This document shows positions 40,195-47,477 of a DNA stretch of 47,477 bases, one piece after another. A program made the translations under genes and the position numbers. Source of the stretch: CAG-390 sp045644325 (GTDB lineage Bacteria; Bacillota; Clostridia; Oscillospirales; CAG-272); contig JAZRGT010000039.1 in the NCBI GenBank assembly GCA_045644325.1, forward strand, positions 1-47,477. The letters run 5' to 3'. Positions within the stretch are counted from its first letter, which is position 1. The number at the start of each line of letters is the position of its first letter. Under the pieces are notes generated by a model. The model had not been told where the DNA came from and searched no databases. It saw nothing but the letters and a program-made list of their open reading frames with translations.

Positions 40195-42982
40195 TTTGTT
40201 CTCCTGAAATATATTCGTAAATCACGCTCACGCCCTCGCTCTCGCCGCATACCTTGATGGCGGGGTCTGAAATATAAACCGTTTTCGTCGCCTCATCGTA
40301 GCGGCAACCGTAGTATTCGTCGCCAACGAGATTATAATAGGGAACGTGATATCCTTCTTCAACCTCAACCGTGAGACAATCCTCCCACACGATTCCGAAA
40401 ACAACGTTACTGTCGGGCATAACGTATTCGTCGCCCTCCGCAAGTGCTTTACCGTCAAGAAGGATCCAACCGTCGCTGATCTTGCCCTCCATACAGAAAA
40501 TGCTGTCGCCGAGTGAGAAGCGCGATCCATAATCAAGATGGCTGGTGCTGATAACAGTCTCGGTCACTATGTCTATAAAAATAATGTCGTGCGCGTTCGG
40601 GATAAAGCTTCCGCGGAGAACGATATCGCCCTCGGGCATCACGAAAATGCCGCTCTCAACGTCCACCTCGTCACAGCTCCAACCCGAGAAAAGATATCCC
40701 TGCTTTGTTGGTGTATAGCCGAGATCGACCGTCTCGCCCGCGTTGACGCAGATTGAGCCGTAGCTCACGCCGTCGATGGTAAAATAAATGTAATTATCAC
40801 CCGAGGAGAAGATTCCGTAAACGTCCACGTTGCCCGCAGGCATCTCAAACACACCGAGAGAAAGATCCGCGCCCGCACTGTGCCAAGCAAAGACACAGCC
40901 CTGTTGCTCCTCGTTCGGACGAAGCGTTACAACATCACCGAAGAAATATTCATCAGCATAGATGAGTTCACCGTCAATATAATAATTGAGCGAATATTTG
41001 CTCTTGCCGAAGCTGCCGATAAATACTATATCGCTGTCGGAGACCGAAATAATGCTGCCCGGCTCGCTATGCGGAGTCTCGTTGCTGCTCCAGCCCGAAA
41101 ACTCATAACCGGCCTTGACTTCGATACCGCGGACGGTGTAAATCTCTCCGTATACCACGTTATCGCAGTAGACCTCAATGCCGTCGATAACGTACCGCAC
41201 CGTGTGGTGATTCGGCGCGGAGACCGCTTCGAAAAACACGTCGTGCGCGGGCATCGTGAAGGAATTGCCGTCGAGTACGGCAATATCGCCCGTTGACCAG
41301 CCGCTTACGGTGTGACCGTATTTATGCGCGGGCTCAGCAAGCGTAACGAGAGTGCCCTGCTTTGCGGGGAGGCGCGAAACGGTCTCGCCGTCAAGGATAT
41401 AAACCACCTCGGGATCGCGCATAGTCGAGTAAACGTCCAGATCCGACTCGGGCATAAGCTCGGGCAGATCCGACCATCCCGAAAAGATCTTGCCAACGTC
41501 CGCCTCGGGAGTGTGAGGAATCGTAAGCGTTGCTCCCGCGTAATGGGGCACCGAAAGATAAAGATCACCGTCAACGTAGAAATTAAGGTAGTAAACCGTC
41601 TTTTCAGTCTTATAGACGGCTGTAAAGCTCAAATTTTCGCCGATCACCGCAGGCAGCTCGCCATCCCAACCGACGAACTCGTAAACAACCTCGCCGAAGG
41701 TCAGCTCGCTCACCTCGGGAGGCGCGGGAGGAATAAGAGGATCTCCGTAGTATCCTTCCACTACGATAACGGGCGAACCGTTCGCAAAAACGCCTATCTC
41801 GGTATCAAAAACAATAGAATATACCTTTTTCGCTCCGGGAACGAATTCTGCCGCAAATGTCATATTTTCGTCAACGGAAAGCTCATAGCCGCCGTTGAAA
41901 AGCTGTCCGCGAGCATCGCGCCAGCCGACGAATTCATAATAACGCACCGCATCCTCGCGCTGCTCAAGCTCGGGCAGGACGATCTTACCGTTCTCGGGTA
42001 TCTCGGACATCACGGCTTGCTGACCGTCGCCGTAATCGAGAACGAGAGTGAATCCCACCGAAATGCGCTCCCAATTAATATCAAGAGTCCAGGCCCTTCC
42101 GTTCTTTTTGAGAGTAGTGCCCGAATATTTGTAAAGTGATGCGCCGATACGGACGTCGGAGTAAGTGCCGTTTTCATACTGTAAAACAAAGCCCTCCGCA
42201 TCCGCAAGATTGCCCTTGAACTCTGCACTCTTGCCGCCGCCCGGCAATTTGCCGTACTCGGTGCGGACGATCACCTTGAATTCCGCGTCCTTTTCGAGAT
42301 AGACCGCGGTAAATGTCATTGCGCGGTCGACGGTGAATGCGGCATCGGAGGTTATCTCGCCGCCGTCGTACGAGAATCCCGAAAGCTCATAGATAAAGGC
42401 TTCGCTCTCCTTCTTCGTCGGCATCGAGCCGAGGAGCGCGGAGGCACTCGTCACCGTACCCTCTTTGATAAAGAATTCGGTGGTCGCGCCTTCCGCAAAT
42501 CTTCCCTCGCCCGCGATGAATCTCACGCGGTAGCTGTATTCAAGAATGGGATAGATATGCATTCCCTCGTAGGTAATGAATGGGGGCTCACCCGTGTCGT
42601 ACGGAAGTCTCTCGCCGTCTCGGGTGATCGAATACTCCCAACCGACAAGCTCCGCGCGCACGTCCTCGCTGACCGTCATATCGACCGCTTCAAGCGCGGC
42701 TGACGGAAGAGTCGTTGACGAGATTATATGCTCGTAAGCCTTACCGAGCGCATCGTAAACGTAGACACGGACCTCGGAAGGCGAGGGAGGAGAGGTTGTT
42801 TCGGGAGGCTGCTCGGTAGTGATCTCCTCGGTCACTTGAGCGGTCGTTTCGGGAGGAGTAACGCTCGTTTCGGGAGCGCAGGTACCTACCGTGTCCGTCG
42901 TTACCTCACCGCCGCTCGGCGTGCAAGCATACAGAAGCACGGAAACGAATATTAAAATTATAAGCAAAACCGATTTTTTCAT
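40181..42982 (-). CDS. Large surface lipoprotein with InlB/Flg_new-like repeats
   Basis: This is a 933-residue exported lipoprotein. The start at 42982 has AAGGAG at a normal distance, while an upstream TTG would overlap that site. Signal peptide and lipobox: LLIILIFVSVLLYAC. A Thr/Pro/Glu-rich stalk follows (about 25-70). Most of the rest is tandem beta-grasp repeats resembling InlB B-repeats (Flg_new). Their hallmark is a Gly-Trp after an aromatic: FVGW, FSGW, VSGW, with strands such as YFLxGE-like or YYIDGEL before it. I count at least seven. It is likely an adhesin or a cell-wall spacer. Its end overlaps the MBL start by 14 nt. Confidence 0.85.
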   Translation of the reverse strand: MKKSVLLIILIFVSVLLYACTPSGGEVTTDTVGTCAPETSVTPPETTAQVTEEITTEQPPETTSPPSPSEVRVYVYDALGKAYEHIISSTTLPSAALEAVDMTVSEDVRAELVGWEYSITRDGERLPYDTGEPPFITYEGMHIYPILEYSYRVRFIAGEGRFAEGATTEFFIKEGTVTSASALLGSMPTKKESEAFIYELSGFSYDGGEITSDAAFTVDRAMTFTAVYLEKDAEFKVIVRTEYGKLPGGGKSAEFKGNLADAEGFVLQYENGTYSDVRIGASLYKYSGTTLKKNGRAWTLDINWERISVGFTLVLDYGDGQQAVMSEIPENGKIVLPELEQREDAVRYYEFVGWRDARGQLFNGGYELSVDENMTFAAEFVPGAKKVYSIVFDTEIGVFANGSPVIVVEGYYGDPLIPPAPPEVSELTFGEVVYEFVGWDGELPAVIGENLSFTAVYKTEKTVYYLNFYVDGDLYLSVPHYAGATLTIPHTPEADVGKIFSGWSDLPELMPESDLDVYSTMRDPEVVYILDGETVSRLPAKQGTLVTLAEPAHKYGHTVSGWSTGDIAVLDGNSFTMPAHDVFFEAVSAPNHHTVRYVIDGIEVYCDNVVYGEIYTVRGIEVKAGYEFSGWSSNETPHSEPGSIISVSDSDIVFIGSFGKSKYSLNYYIDGELIYADEYFFGDVVTLRPNEEQQGCVFAWHSAGADLSLGVFEMPAGNVDVYGIFSSGDNYIYFTIDGVSYGSICVNAGETVDLGYTPTKQGYLFSGWSCDEVDVESGIFVMPEGDIVLRGSFIPNAHDIIFIDIVTETVISTSHLDYGSRFSLGDSIFCMEGKISDGWILLDGKALAEGDEYVMPDSNVVFGIVWEDCLTVEVEEGYHVPYYNLVGDEYYGCRYDEATKTVYISDPAIKVCGESEGVSVIYEYISGEQSGAF

Positions 42983-43016
42983 AAACCGTGCTCCTTTCAA
43001 AATTTCAGTTGCTAAC

Positions 43017-43040
43017 GCCGACGGTAGTTACACCGTCGGC
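43017..43040. other. Hairpin between membrane protein and lipoprotein genes
   Basis: A 9-bp stem GCCGACGGT / ACCGTCGGC with a 6-nt loop lies between the two minus-strand genes. No T-run follows on the minus strand, so it is more likely a stabilising or attenuating hairpin than a full terminator. Confidence 0.5.
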
Positions 43041-43049
43041 ATTTATAGG

Positions 43050-44765
43050 TCACTCGGCTCTTGCATCCGAGCCGAAATCGCGGAGAATATTCTCCGAGAA
43101 AACGTATATCTGGAAGCCGTCTGCATCATTGGGTGATTCGTAATGGCGCAGATAGCATTCATCCATCCACTTCTGCCAGCTCTTCGTGGTAAACACGCTT
43201 CTGTACTCGGTGGCGGAGAGAATAACGAAATATTCGCCCACGCCCTCTTGGTCGTTATACCAGTTAAGGCTCGACTGATAATGGCGTCCGATAACGCCCT
43301 TGCGGTCATCGATATCCATATTACGCACGCGCACCTCGGAATCGCTCAGCAGGGTGATCGCCTGTGAGTACCAGAAGGTCGCATAGCCGTATTCAAGCCC
43401 CTCCTCAACGAGGAATTCGGCAAGGCGGTGATTGGTGTTATCGCGGCCGTATTCGGGATCGAGTGCCTTGACCTCGTCAGCAAAAACGAGAGAGGACAGA
43501 ATCACCACAGCAAGCACGAGCGCGCTGATTCTCGAGAGCACCACAGCCGCGCCGCCGTTTTCCCTGACCTCGTAAAGACCGAGGTCGGAAACGAGATCGC
43601 GCAGACCGCAAACGGTCAGCATCGCGGCACTGCCGATTATGGGCATCAGGCGCCAGTTTGCCGCGCTGAGCTCGCCGCAGATATAACCGAAAATTACAAC
43701 AGCCGTAAGCACGAAATGCGCCCACACCATAAGTCTTACGCCGCGCGACTTGATCTTGCCGTAAAGACAAAGGATCACCACGGGCATAACGAGAAGAATT
43801 ATACCGACAGCAATGCGGAAGAAATACTTCATCGACTCGGCATCGAAAAGGGGAGCATTCTGCGCCATATTGACGCCAAGGAGAGTAAAATAGTGATTTA
43901 CGAATTTCTGCGCATTGGAAAGCCAGTTTGAAACAGCCGACCATCCAGAATATCCCGCGGCATAGCCCGCGCGAATCGCGCCGTCATTCGTGATAACCTT
44001 GAGAAGCATAATGCCGCCAAGCGTTCCCGCCGCGATAACAACCGCGCTCGCAAGCGCGGGGATCGTTTTCTTTGTAACGAGCCCGTCCTTTGCCGAAAGC
44101 AGTCTTTCAGCCGCAAAAGCCGCTGCAGCGGGTAAAACGGTCAGAACAACGATCTGCATTCCGTTCGTTGCGCTTCCGATGGATATGCCAAGAAGCAGAG
44201 CGCCCCATACGATCGCACCGACAGTCTTCCCTTCCTCGAGCGCATCGCAAAAACGCATACCGAGACCAAGAAGATAAAACATCAGAACGAGTCCGAGACT
44301 GTAATAAATGGTGTGTCCCCACATCATCTCGCAAAGCTTGTCCGAGCAGGAAAGGAGCATAAATACCGCAAAAACTGCGGTAGAGCTCCAAAGATGCGAG
44401 AATTTCGCGCTTCTTGCGCAGAAATAGATACCGCCCGCGAAAAGCACGGCAAAGATCGCCATACCGAGATTATGTGCCGTCATACCGAAGCCGAAAAGCT
44501 TTATAAGCGGCTGCATTATCCAAACGGTCGAGAAAGGCAGAAGTGCGGCATAGTTATACTGAGGATCAAAAATGCCGTTGCCCTCGATCGCGGCGTTTGC
44601 CCAATACATAGTATCGGTGCAGTCGGAGTGGAAGAATCCCTCTCCGGGGCCATATATATAATAGAAAGCAAGATACAGCGCGGCAAACAGCGGCAGAGTC
44701 GCGATCAGAGCGTACGCGACCTTGAACCACCGCTTAGAGCCGATTTTTTCCTTTAATCCGTTCAT
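43050..44765 (-). CDS. Multipass membrane protein, possible GT-C glycosyltransferase
   Basis: This 571-residue protein has about ten to twelve membrane segments and a C-terminal outside domain of about 110 residues. After TM1 an outside loop reads FFHSDCTDTMYWANAAIEG, acidic residues placed as in GT-C glycosyltransferases that use lipid-linked sugars. I cannot name a family with confidence. The C-terminal part (YGYATFWYSQAITLLSDSEV) resembles those of other GT-C-like proteins. The ATG overlaps the preceding FAD gene by 4 nt (ATGA), so the two are translationally coupled. That is consistent with a shared role in envelope sugar chemistry. Confidence 0.65.
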   Translation of the reverse strand: MNGLKEKIGSKRWFKVAYALIATLPLFAALYLAFYYIYGPGEGFFHSDCTDTMYWANAAIEGNGIFDPQYNYAALLPFSTVWIMQPLIKLFGFGMTAHNLGMAIFAVLFAGGIYFCARSAKFSHLWSSTAVFAVFMLLSCSDKLCEMMWGHTIYYSLGLVLMFYLLGLGMRFCDALEEGKTVGAIVWGALLLGISIGSATNGMQIVVLTVLPAAAAFAAERLLSAKDGLVTKKTIPALASAVVIAAGTLGGIMLLKVITNDGAIRAGYAAGYSGWSAVSNWLSNAQKFVNHYFTLLGVNMAQNAPLFDAESMKYFFRIAVGIILLVMPVVILCLYGKIKSRGVRLMVWAHFVLTAVVIFGYICGELSAANWRLMPIIGSAAMLTVCGLRDLVSDLGLYEVRENGGAAVVLSRISALVLAVVILSSLVFADEVKALDPEYGRDNTNHRLAEFLVEEGLEYGYATFWYSQAITLLSDSEVRVRNMDIDDRKGVIGRHYQSSLNWYNDQEGVGEYFVILSATEYRSVFTTKSWQKWMDECYLRHYESPNDADGFQIYVFSENILRDFGSDARAE

Positions 44766-46324
44766 TTATTGTTTTCGCCTTCGGTCTTTTCCTCGTGATA
44801 TTCCTTTTCGGTGTTTACAGCCCAGACGGTCGCCTTGTCGCGGGTTCCGTTCGCGATAGAGCGAACAGCCTCAACTGCGGTGAGCATCGAATGGTCCATA
44901 TTGTTATATCTGTGCTGACCGTTACGTCCGAGGCACCAGAGATTGTCGATGCCGGAGAGATAATCCTTGACGGTATCGAATTCGGAATAGGTGTCGAAAT
45001 ATGCAGGATAAGCCTTCTTGACCTTGATGCGGGTGGCATCCTTGACGTCTGCGGGATCGATAACGTCGATCTTCGCAAGCTCTGCGATCGCAAAGTCAAT
45101 GAACTCCTTATCGCCCATCTCCCAGAGCTCGTCGCCCTCGTTGCAGAAGTATTCAAGACCGATCCAAACGGTGTTTTCGGGATCGGCAACGAGATAGGGC
45201 GACCAGTTGTTGAAGATCTGGAGACGTCCGAGACGAACCTCGCGCTCCTGAACGTAGATCCAACAGTCGGGTACGTTACCCGTCAGAGTCTTTACCTTGG
45301 TCTTATTTTCAAGAAGGAGCTTGTCCACGAGAAGTCCGACAGTGATGTAATCACGGTAAGGAAGACCGTCCGCGATACGCTTGACGTCGGTGGGAACGGT
45401 GTCGCCCATTCCGTTTACGAGATCGCGCACGGGCATCGTCGAAAAGAACTCGTCGCCCTTGAACTCGCGTCCGTCAGCGGAAACGACGCTTACGACCTTG
45501 CCGTCCTTGATATTGATATCCTTGACCGAACAGTTCATCACGATCTCGCCGCCCATTTCCTTGATATCGGAAGCGAGAGTTTCCCAAAGCTGACCGGGAC
45601 CGAGCTTGGGGTAGTAATACTGCTCGATAAGCGAGGTCTCAACCTTGTCCTTCGGGCGGAAGGGCTTGGAAATAACGTTCCACACAGCCTTCATAAGAGA
45701 AAGGCCTTTGACTCTCTGTGCGCCCCAATCGGCGGAAATCTGCGAGGGATGGCGTCCCCAGAGGTTCTCGGTGTAGTCCTCGAAGAACATTTCGTACAGA
45801 GGTCTGCCGAAGCGGTTGATATAGAAATTCTCGAGAGAATCCTCGGGTTTCTTTACGATACAGCTTCCAAGATAACCGAATCCCGACTTCATAGTGCGCA
45901 CGAATCCCATATTGATGAAGGTCTCGGGCTTGAGCGAGATCGGGTAGTCGAAGAATTTATGAAGGAAGAGGATGCGGGAAATACGGTTACGAAGCAGGAA
46001 TACTCTGTCCTCTTTTTCGGGATCGGGACCGCCCTCGGCGAGCTCCTTCTCCACGCCGAGCTTCTTGTCGTCGTAAGCGGGCGCGCCCTGAAGGGGCATC
46101 AGCTCACGCCAAAGCTCGTTTACCTCCTCGTTCTTCGAGAAGAAACGGTGACCGCCGAGGTCCATACGGTTGCCGTTATAACGTGCGGTACGCGAGATAC
46201 CGCCGATATATTCGCTCTCCTCAAGAATGATCGGCTTGATGTCGGTCTCCTTTAAAAGCTTGTAAGCCGCGGTCAGACCCGCAGGTCCCGCGCCGATGAT
46301 GATTGCTGTTTTCTGTTCGCTCAT
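44762..46324 (-). CDS. FAD-dependent oxidoreductase, UGM/amine-oxidase-like
   Basis: This 520-residue flavoprotein has an N-terminal FAD fold (AIIIGAGPAGLTAAYKLL) and the GGISRTA and DLGGHRFFSK motifs of the UDP-galactopyranose mutase/protoporphyrinogen oxidase superfamily. The distal FAD contact is LWCLGRNGQHRYNNMDHSM, very close in layout to mutases. An insert of charged residues (about 85-110) separates the first and second parts. It is coupled by a 4-nt overlap to a GT-C-like membrane protein, so a sugar-nucleotide or lipid-sugar reaction is plausible. A plain amine oxidase-type activity is an alternative. The ATG follows AGGAG. Confidence 0.82.
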   Translation of the reverse strand: MSEQKTAIIIGAGPAGLTAAYKLLKETDIKPIILEESEYIGGISRTARYNGNRMDLGGHRFFSKNEEVNELWRELMPLQGAPAYDDKKLGVEKELAEGGPDPEKEDRVFLLRNRISRILFLHKFFDYPISLKPETFINMGFVRTMKSGFGYLGSCIVKKPEDSLENFYINRFGRPLYEMFFEDYTENLWGRHPSQISADWGAQRVKGLSLMKAVWNVISKPFRPKDKVETSLIEQYYYPKLGPGQLWETLASDIKEMGGEIVMNCSVKDINIKDGKVVSVVSADGREFKGDEFFSTMPVRDLVNGMGDTVPTDVKRIADGLPYRDYITVGLLVDKLLLENKTKVKTLTGNVPDCWIYVQEREVRLGRLQIFNNWSPYLVADPENTVWIGLEYFCNEGDELWEMGDKEFIDFAIAELAKIDVIDPADVKDATRIKVKKAYPAYFDTYSEFDTVKDYLSGIDNLWCLGRNGQHRYNNMDHSMLTAVEAVRSIANGTRDKATVWAVNTEKEYHEEKTEGENNK

Positions 46325-46337
46325 TTTTTATCTCCTG

Positions 46338-46352
46338 TATTGTACTACAATA
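46338..46352. promoter_or_regulatory. Possible operator palindrome upstream of the FAD gene
   Basis: TATTGTA-C-TACAATA has perfect 7-bp arms. It lies between the ATG at 46324 and a possible promoter in 46352-46400. Position suits a repressor site, but only one copy is seen. Confidence 0.4.
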
Positions 46353-46409
46353 TATATGACGGATTTTGCCGTAAAAAGTTTCACGGTTTCCGAAAAATTT
46401 TTTATTTTT

Positions 46410-47099
46410 TTATTCAAGCGGCTCAAAGCCATATTTTTCGAGGTCCTTGGGGTATATCCACTTGTCGCTGTCGGCGTAAAGCTCGCCCTCCTCGTCGGGC
46501 AAGTAGATCGAATATTTATAAATATCGGTCTCGGAAAAATAACTGAAGCGGTTGAGCTGCTTCACCTCAAGCCGTCCGCGCTCGGTCCAGCCGTAAAATA
46601 TCTCGTCGCGGCGAAGCTCGTACATCGGCGGCTCGTTATTATAGGTAGGCTGATCGATTCTCGATGAGGTGTGGACAATAACGACACCGTCACCGAATTC
46701 GGGAGCAACAGCGCCCGAAAGCTCCTTTTCGAGCTTATATTCACCGTCGCCCTTGTTCATATAGAAAAGGTATCTTTCCTCGCCCTCGGTGCGCACGGTC
46801 TGAATAACGAAATCCTCATCGCCGTCACCGTCGAGGTCGATTGGCTTGAAGCCGTAATTGTGATCCCCCTCGGAAAGCCAGGGCTCGTTTACGCGGTATG
46901 AGGGATCAATCCTTGCAAGGACTTCTCCGTCGGAGGAAAGCACCTCGACGCGCGCAATCGCATTCGGCGTTCCGCGCAGAACGTAGGTATATTCCACCCC
47001 CGAGACACGGCAAAGCTCATCCCCGCCAAAGCAGGAGGAGAAAAGCATTAATAAAGCAAATAAAAATACAGTCAGTGAAAAAAACTTTTTTATGTTCAT
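46410..47099 (-). CDS. Predicted lipoprotein with FG-GAP-like repeat
   Basis: This 229-residue exported lipoprotein has a signal and lipobox FALLMLFSSC. The mature part begins after Cys and contains FKPIDLDGDGDEDFVIQT (near 86-100), the DxDxDG motif of FG-GAP/VCBS-type calcium-binding blades, and a second blade-like stretch after it. The rest is charged and not assigned. It has its own promoter (TTTACT-17-TATAAT on the minus strand, 47140-47168) but a weak ribosome site. The 85-nt gap before the next gene has no obvious terminator, so read-through is possible. Its role is unknown. Confidence 0.75.
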   Translation of the reverse strand: MNIKKFFSLTVFLFALLMLFSSCFGGDELCRVSGVEYTYVLRGTPNAIARVEVLSSDGEVLARIDPSYRVNEPWLSEGDHNYGFKPIDLDGDGDEDFVIQTVRTEGEERYLFYMNKGDGEYKLEKELSGAVAPEFGDGVVIVHTSSRIDQPTYNNEPPMYELRRDEIFYGWTERGRLEVKQLNRFSYFSETDIYKYSIYLPDEEGELYADSDKWIYPKDLEKYGFEPLE

Positions 47100-47139
47100 A
47101 GCGGATCTTTCTTCAACAAAGCATAGTTATGTAATATAT

Positions 47140-47168
47140 ATTATACACCTTAAAAACAGAAAAGTAAA
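47140..47168 (-). promoter_or_regulatory. Promoter of the FG-GAP-like lipoprotein gene
   Basis: On the minus strand TTTACT (47163-47168), a 17-bp spacer and TATAAT (47140-47145) are present. The -35 departs from consensus at two positions. Confidence 0.6.
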
Positions 47169-47280
47169 GGGGTTTTTGTCGTTTTTTACATACTCGACAA
47201 CACTTTTCGCCTGCTTTTTTGGTTGAAACGGGAAAAACAAAAAAATCCTCAAAAAAATCAAAAAAACTTTCAAAAAAGTG

Positions 47281-47309
47281 TTGACAAACGGTTAGACTTG
47301 TGGTATAAT
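47281..47309 (+). promoter_or_regulatory. tRNA cluster promoter
   Basis: TTGACA (47281-47286), a 17-bp spacer and TATAAT (47304-47309) precede tRNA-Val by 29 bp. A-tracts at 47237-47277 could act as an UP element. An inverted repeat CAACACTTTT (47198-47207) / AAAAGTGTTG (47274-47283) touches the -35. Confidence 0.9.
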
Positions 47310-47338
47310 AATACCCGTCGCAAGCGCGGCATCAAAAT

Positions 47339-47414
47339 GGGAGCATAGCTCAGCTGGGAGAGCATCTGCCTTACAAGCAGAGGGTCATAGGTTCGAGCCC
47401 TATTGTTCCCACCA
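47339..47414 (+). tRNA. tRNA-Val (anticodon TAC)
   Basis: The acceptor stem GGGAGCA pairs with TGTTCCC. The D-arm GCTC/GAGC, anticodon loop CTTACAA (anticodon TAC) between TCTGC and GCAGA, and T-arm ATAGG/CCTAT with TTCGAGC are all present. The CCA end is encoded (47412-47414). Confidence 0.97.
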
Positions 47415-47418
47415 TGAT

Positions 47419-47477
47419 GGCCCGGTAGCTCAGTTGGTTAGAGCGCCAGCCTGTCACGCTGGAGGTCGTGGGTTCGA
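47419..47477 (+). tRNA. tRNA-Asp (anticodon GTC), cut by window end
   Basis: The sequence begins GGCCCGGTAGCTCAGTTGG. The anticodon loop CTGTCAC (GTC) lies between CCAGC and GCTGG. The T-arm starts GTGGGTTCGA and then the window ends, so the 3' half is missing. It lies 4 nt after tRNA-Val and is surely co-transcribed. Confidence 0.95.

Overview
The window looks like a chromosomal segment of a Gram-positive anaerobe of the Bacillota, most likely class Clostridia and probably a gut Oscillospirales/Christensenellales-type lineage. The evidence is a perfect pair of Gram-positive (Cheo-type) LexA boxes, consensus sigma-A promoters with AGGAGG-type ribosome sites, the two-subunit GlgC/GlgD glycogen system, UPF0237/UPF0210 genes, lipobox proteins, and long inverted-repeat elements of a kind I recall from clostridial gut genomes. 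The coding DNA is moderately GC-rich and the intergenic DNA is AT-rich. No phage, plasmid or CRISPR genes are visible.

Layout. (1) 48-1289: SOS-controlled DNA polymerase IV, divergent from (2) 1487-11763, a tight plus-strand run: murD, three tandem M42 aminopeptidases, murI, a YnbB-like PLP lyase, a lipoprotein, a cysteine desulfurase, and an aldolase plus dehydrogenase that resemble GatY and GatD. A large FAD oxidoreductase (11826-13703) and a bidirectional terminator follow. (3) 13761-14885: a small membrane protein and the first long inverted-repeat element. (4) 25366 down to 14886, minus strand: a complete glycogen operon, glgB-glgC-glgD-glgA-glgP, then a GH13 amylase-like enzyme and an unknown 115-residue protein. 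(5) 30819 down to 25556, minus strand: a Gld-type ABC exporter operon (ATPase, permease, GldG-like protein, DUF4340 protein, CBS protein). (6) 30820-31760: a gene-free stretch rich in palindromes, including the second long inverted-repeat element, then an AT-rich methyltransferase gene and an HTH protein fused to a GIN-type beta-helix. (7) 34188-38565, plus strand: deoC-mscL, the third element (a perfect 70-bp inverted repeat), then ACT-domain UPF0237, UPF0210 and DUF3737 genes. (8) 47099 down to 38638, minus strand: a cell-envelope group made of an FG-GAP-like lipoprotein, a UGM-like FAD oxidoreductase, a GT-C-like membrane protein, a large repeat lipoprotein and an MBL-fold enzyme with a sensory-rhodopsin-transducer-like tail. 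(9) A tRNA cluster (Val-TAC, Asp-GTC) begins at 47339 and runs off the end.

How the genes work together. MurI makes D-glutamate and MurD adds it to the peptidoglycan precursor. The M42 enzymes may recycle peptides. The glycogen operon holds synthesis (GlgC/D, GlgA, GlgB) and breakdown (GlgP, GH13) in one transcript. The GatY/GatD-like pair would convert a hexitol phosphate to triose phosphates. I see no single gene cluster that is clearly a new defence or mobile system. The best leads are the three MITE-like palindromic elements, the HTH-GIN fusion, the MBL-ASRT fusion, the ABC ATPase with Val in place of the catalytic Glu, and the GlgA lacking the usual ADP-glucose lysine.
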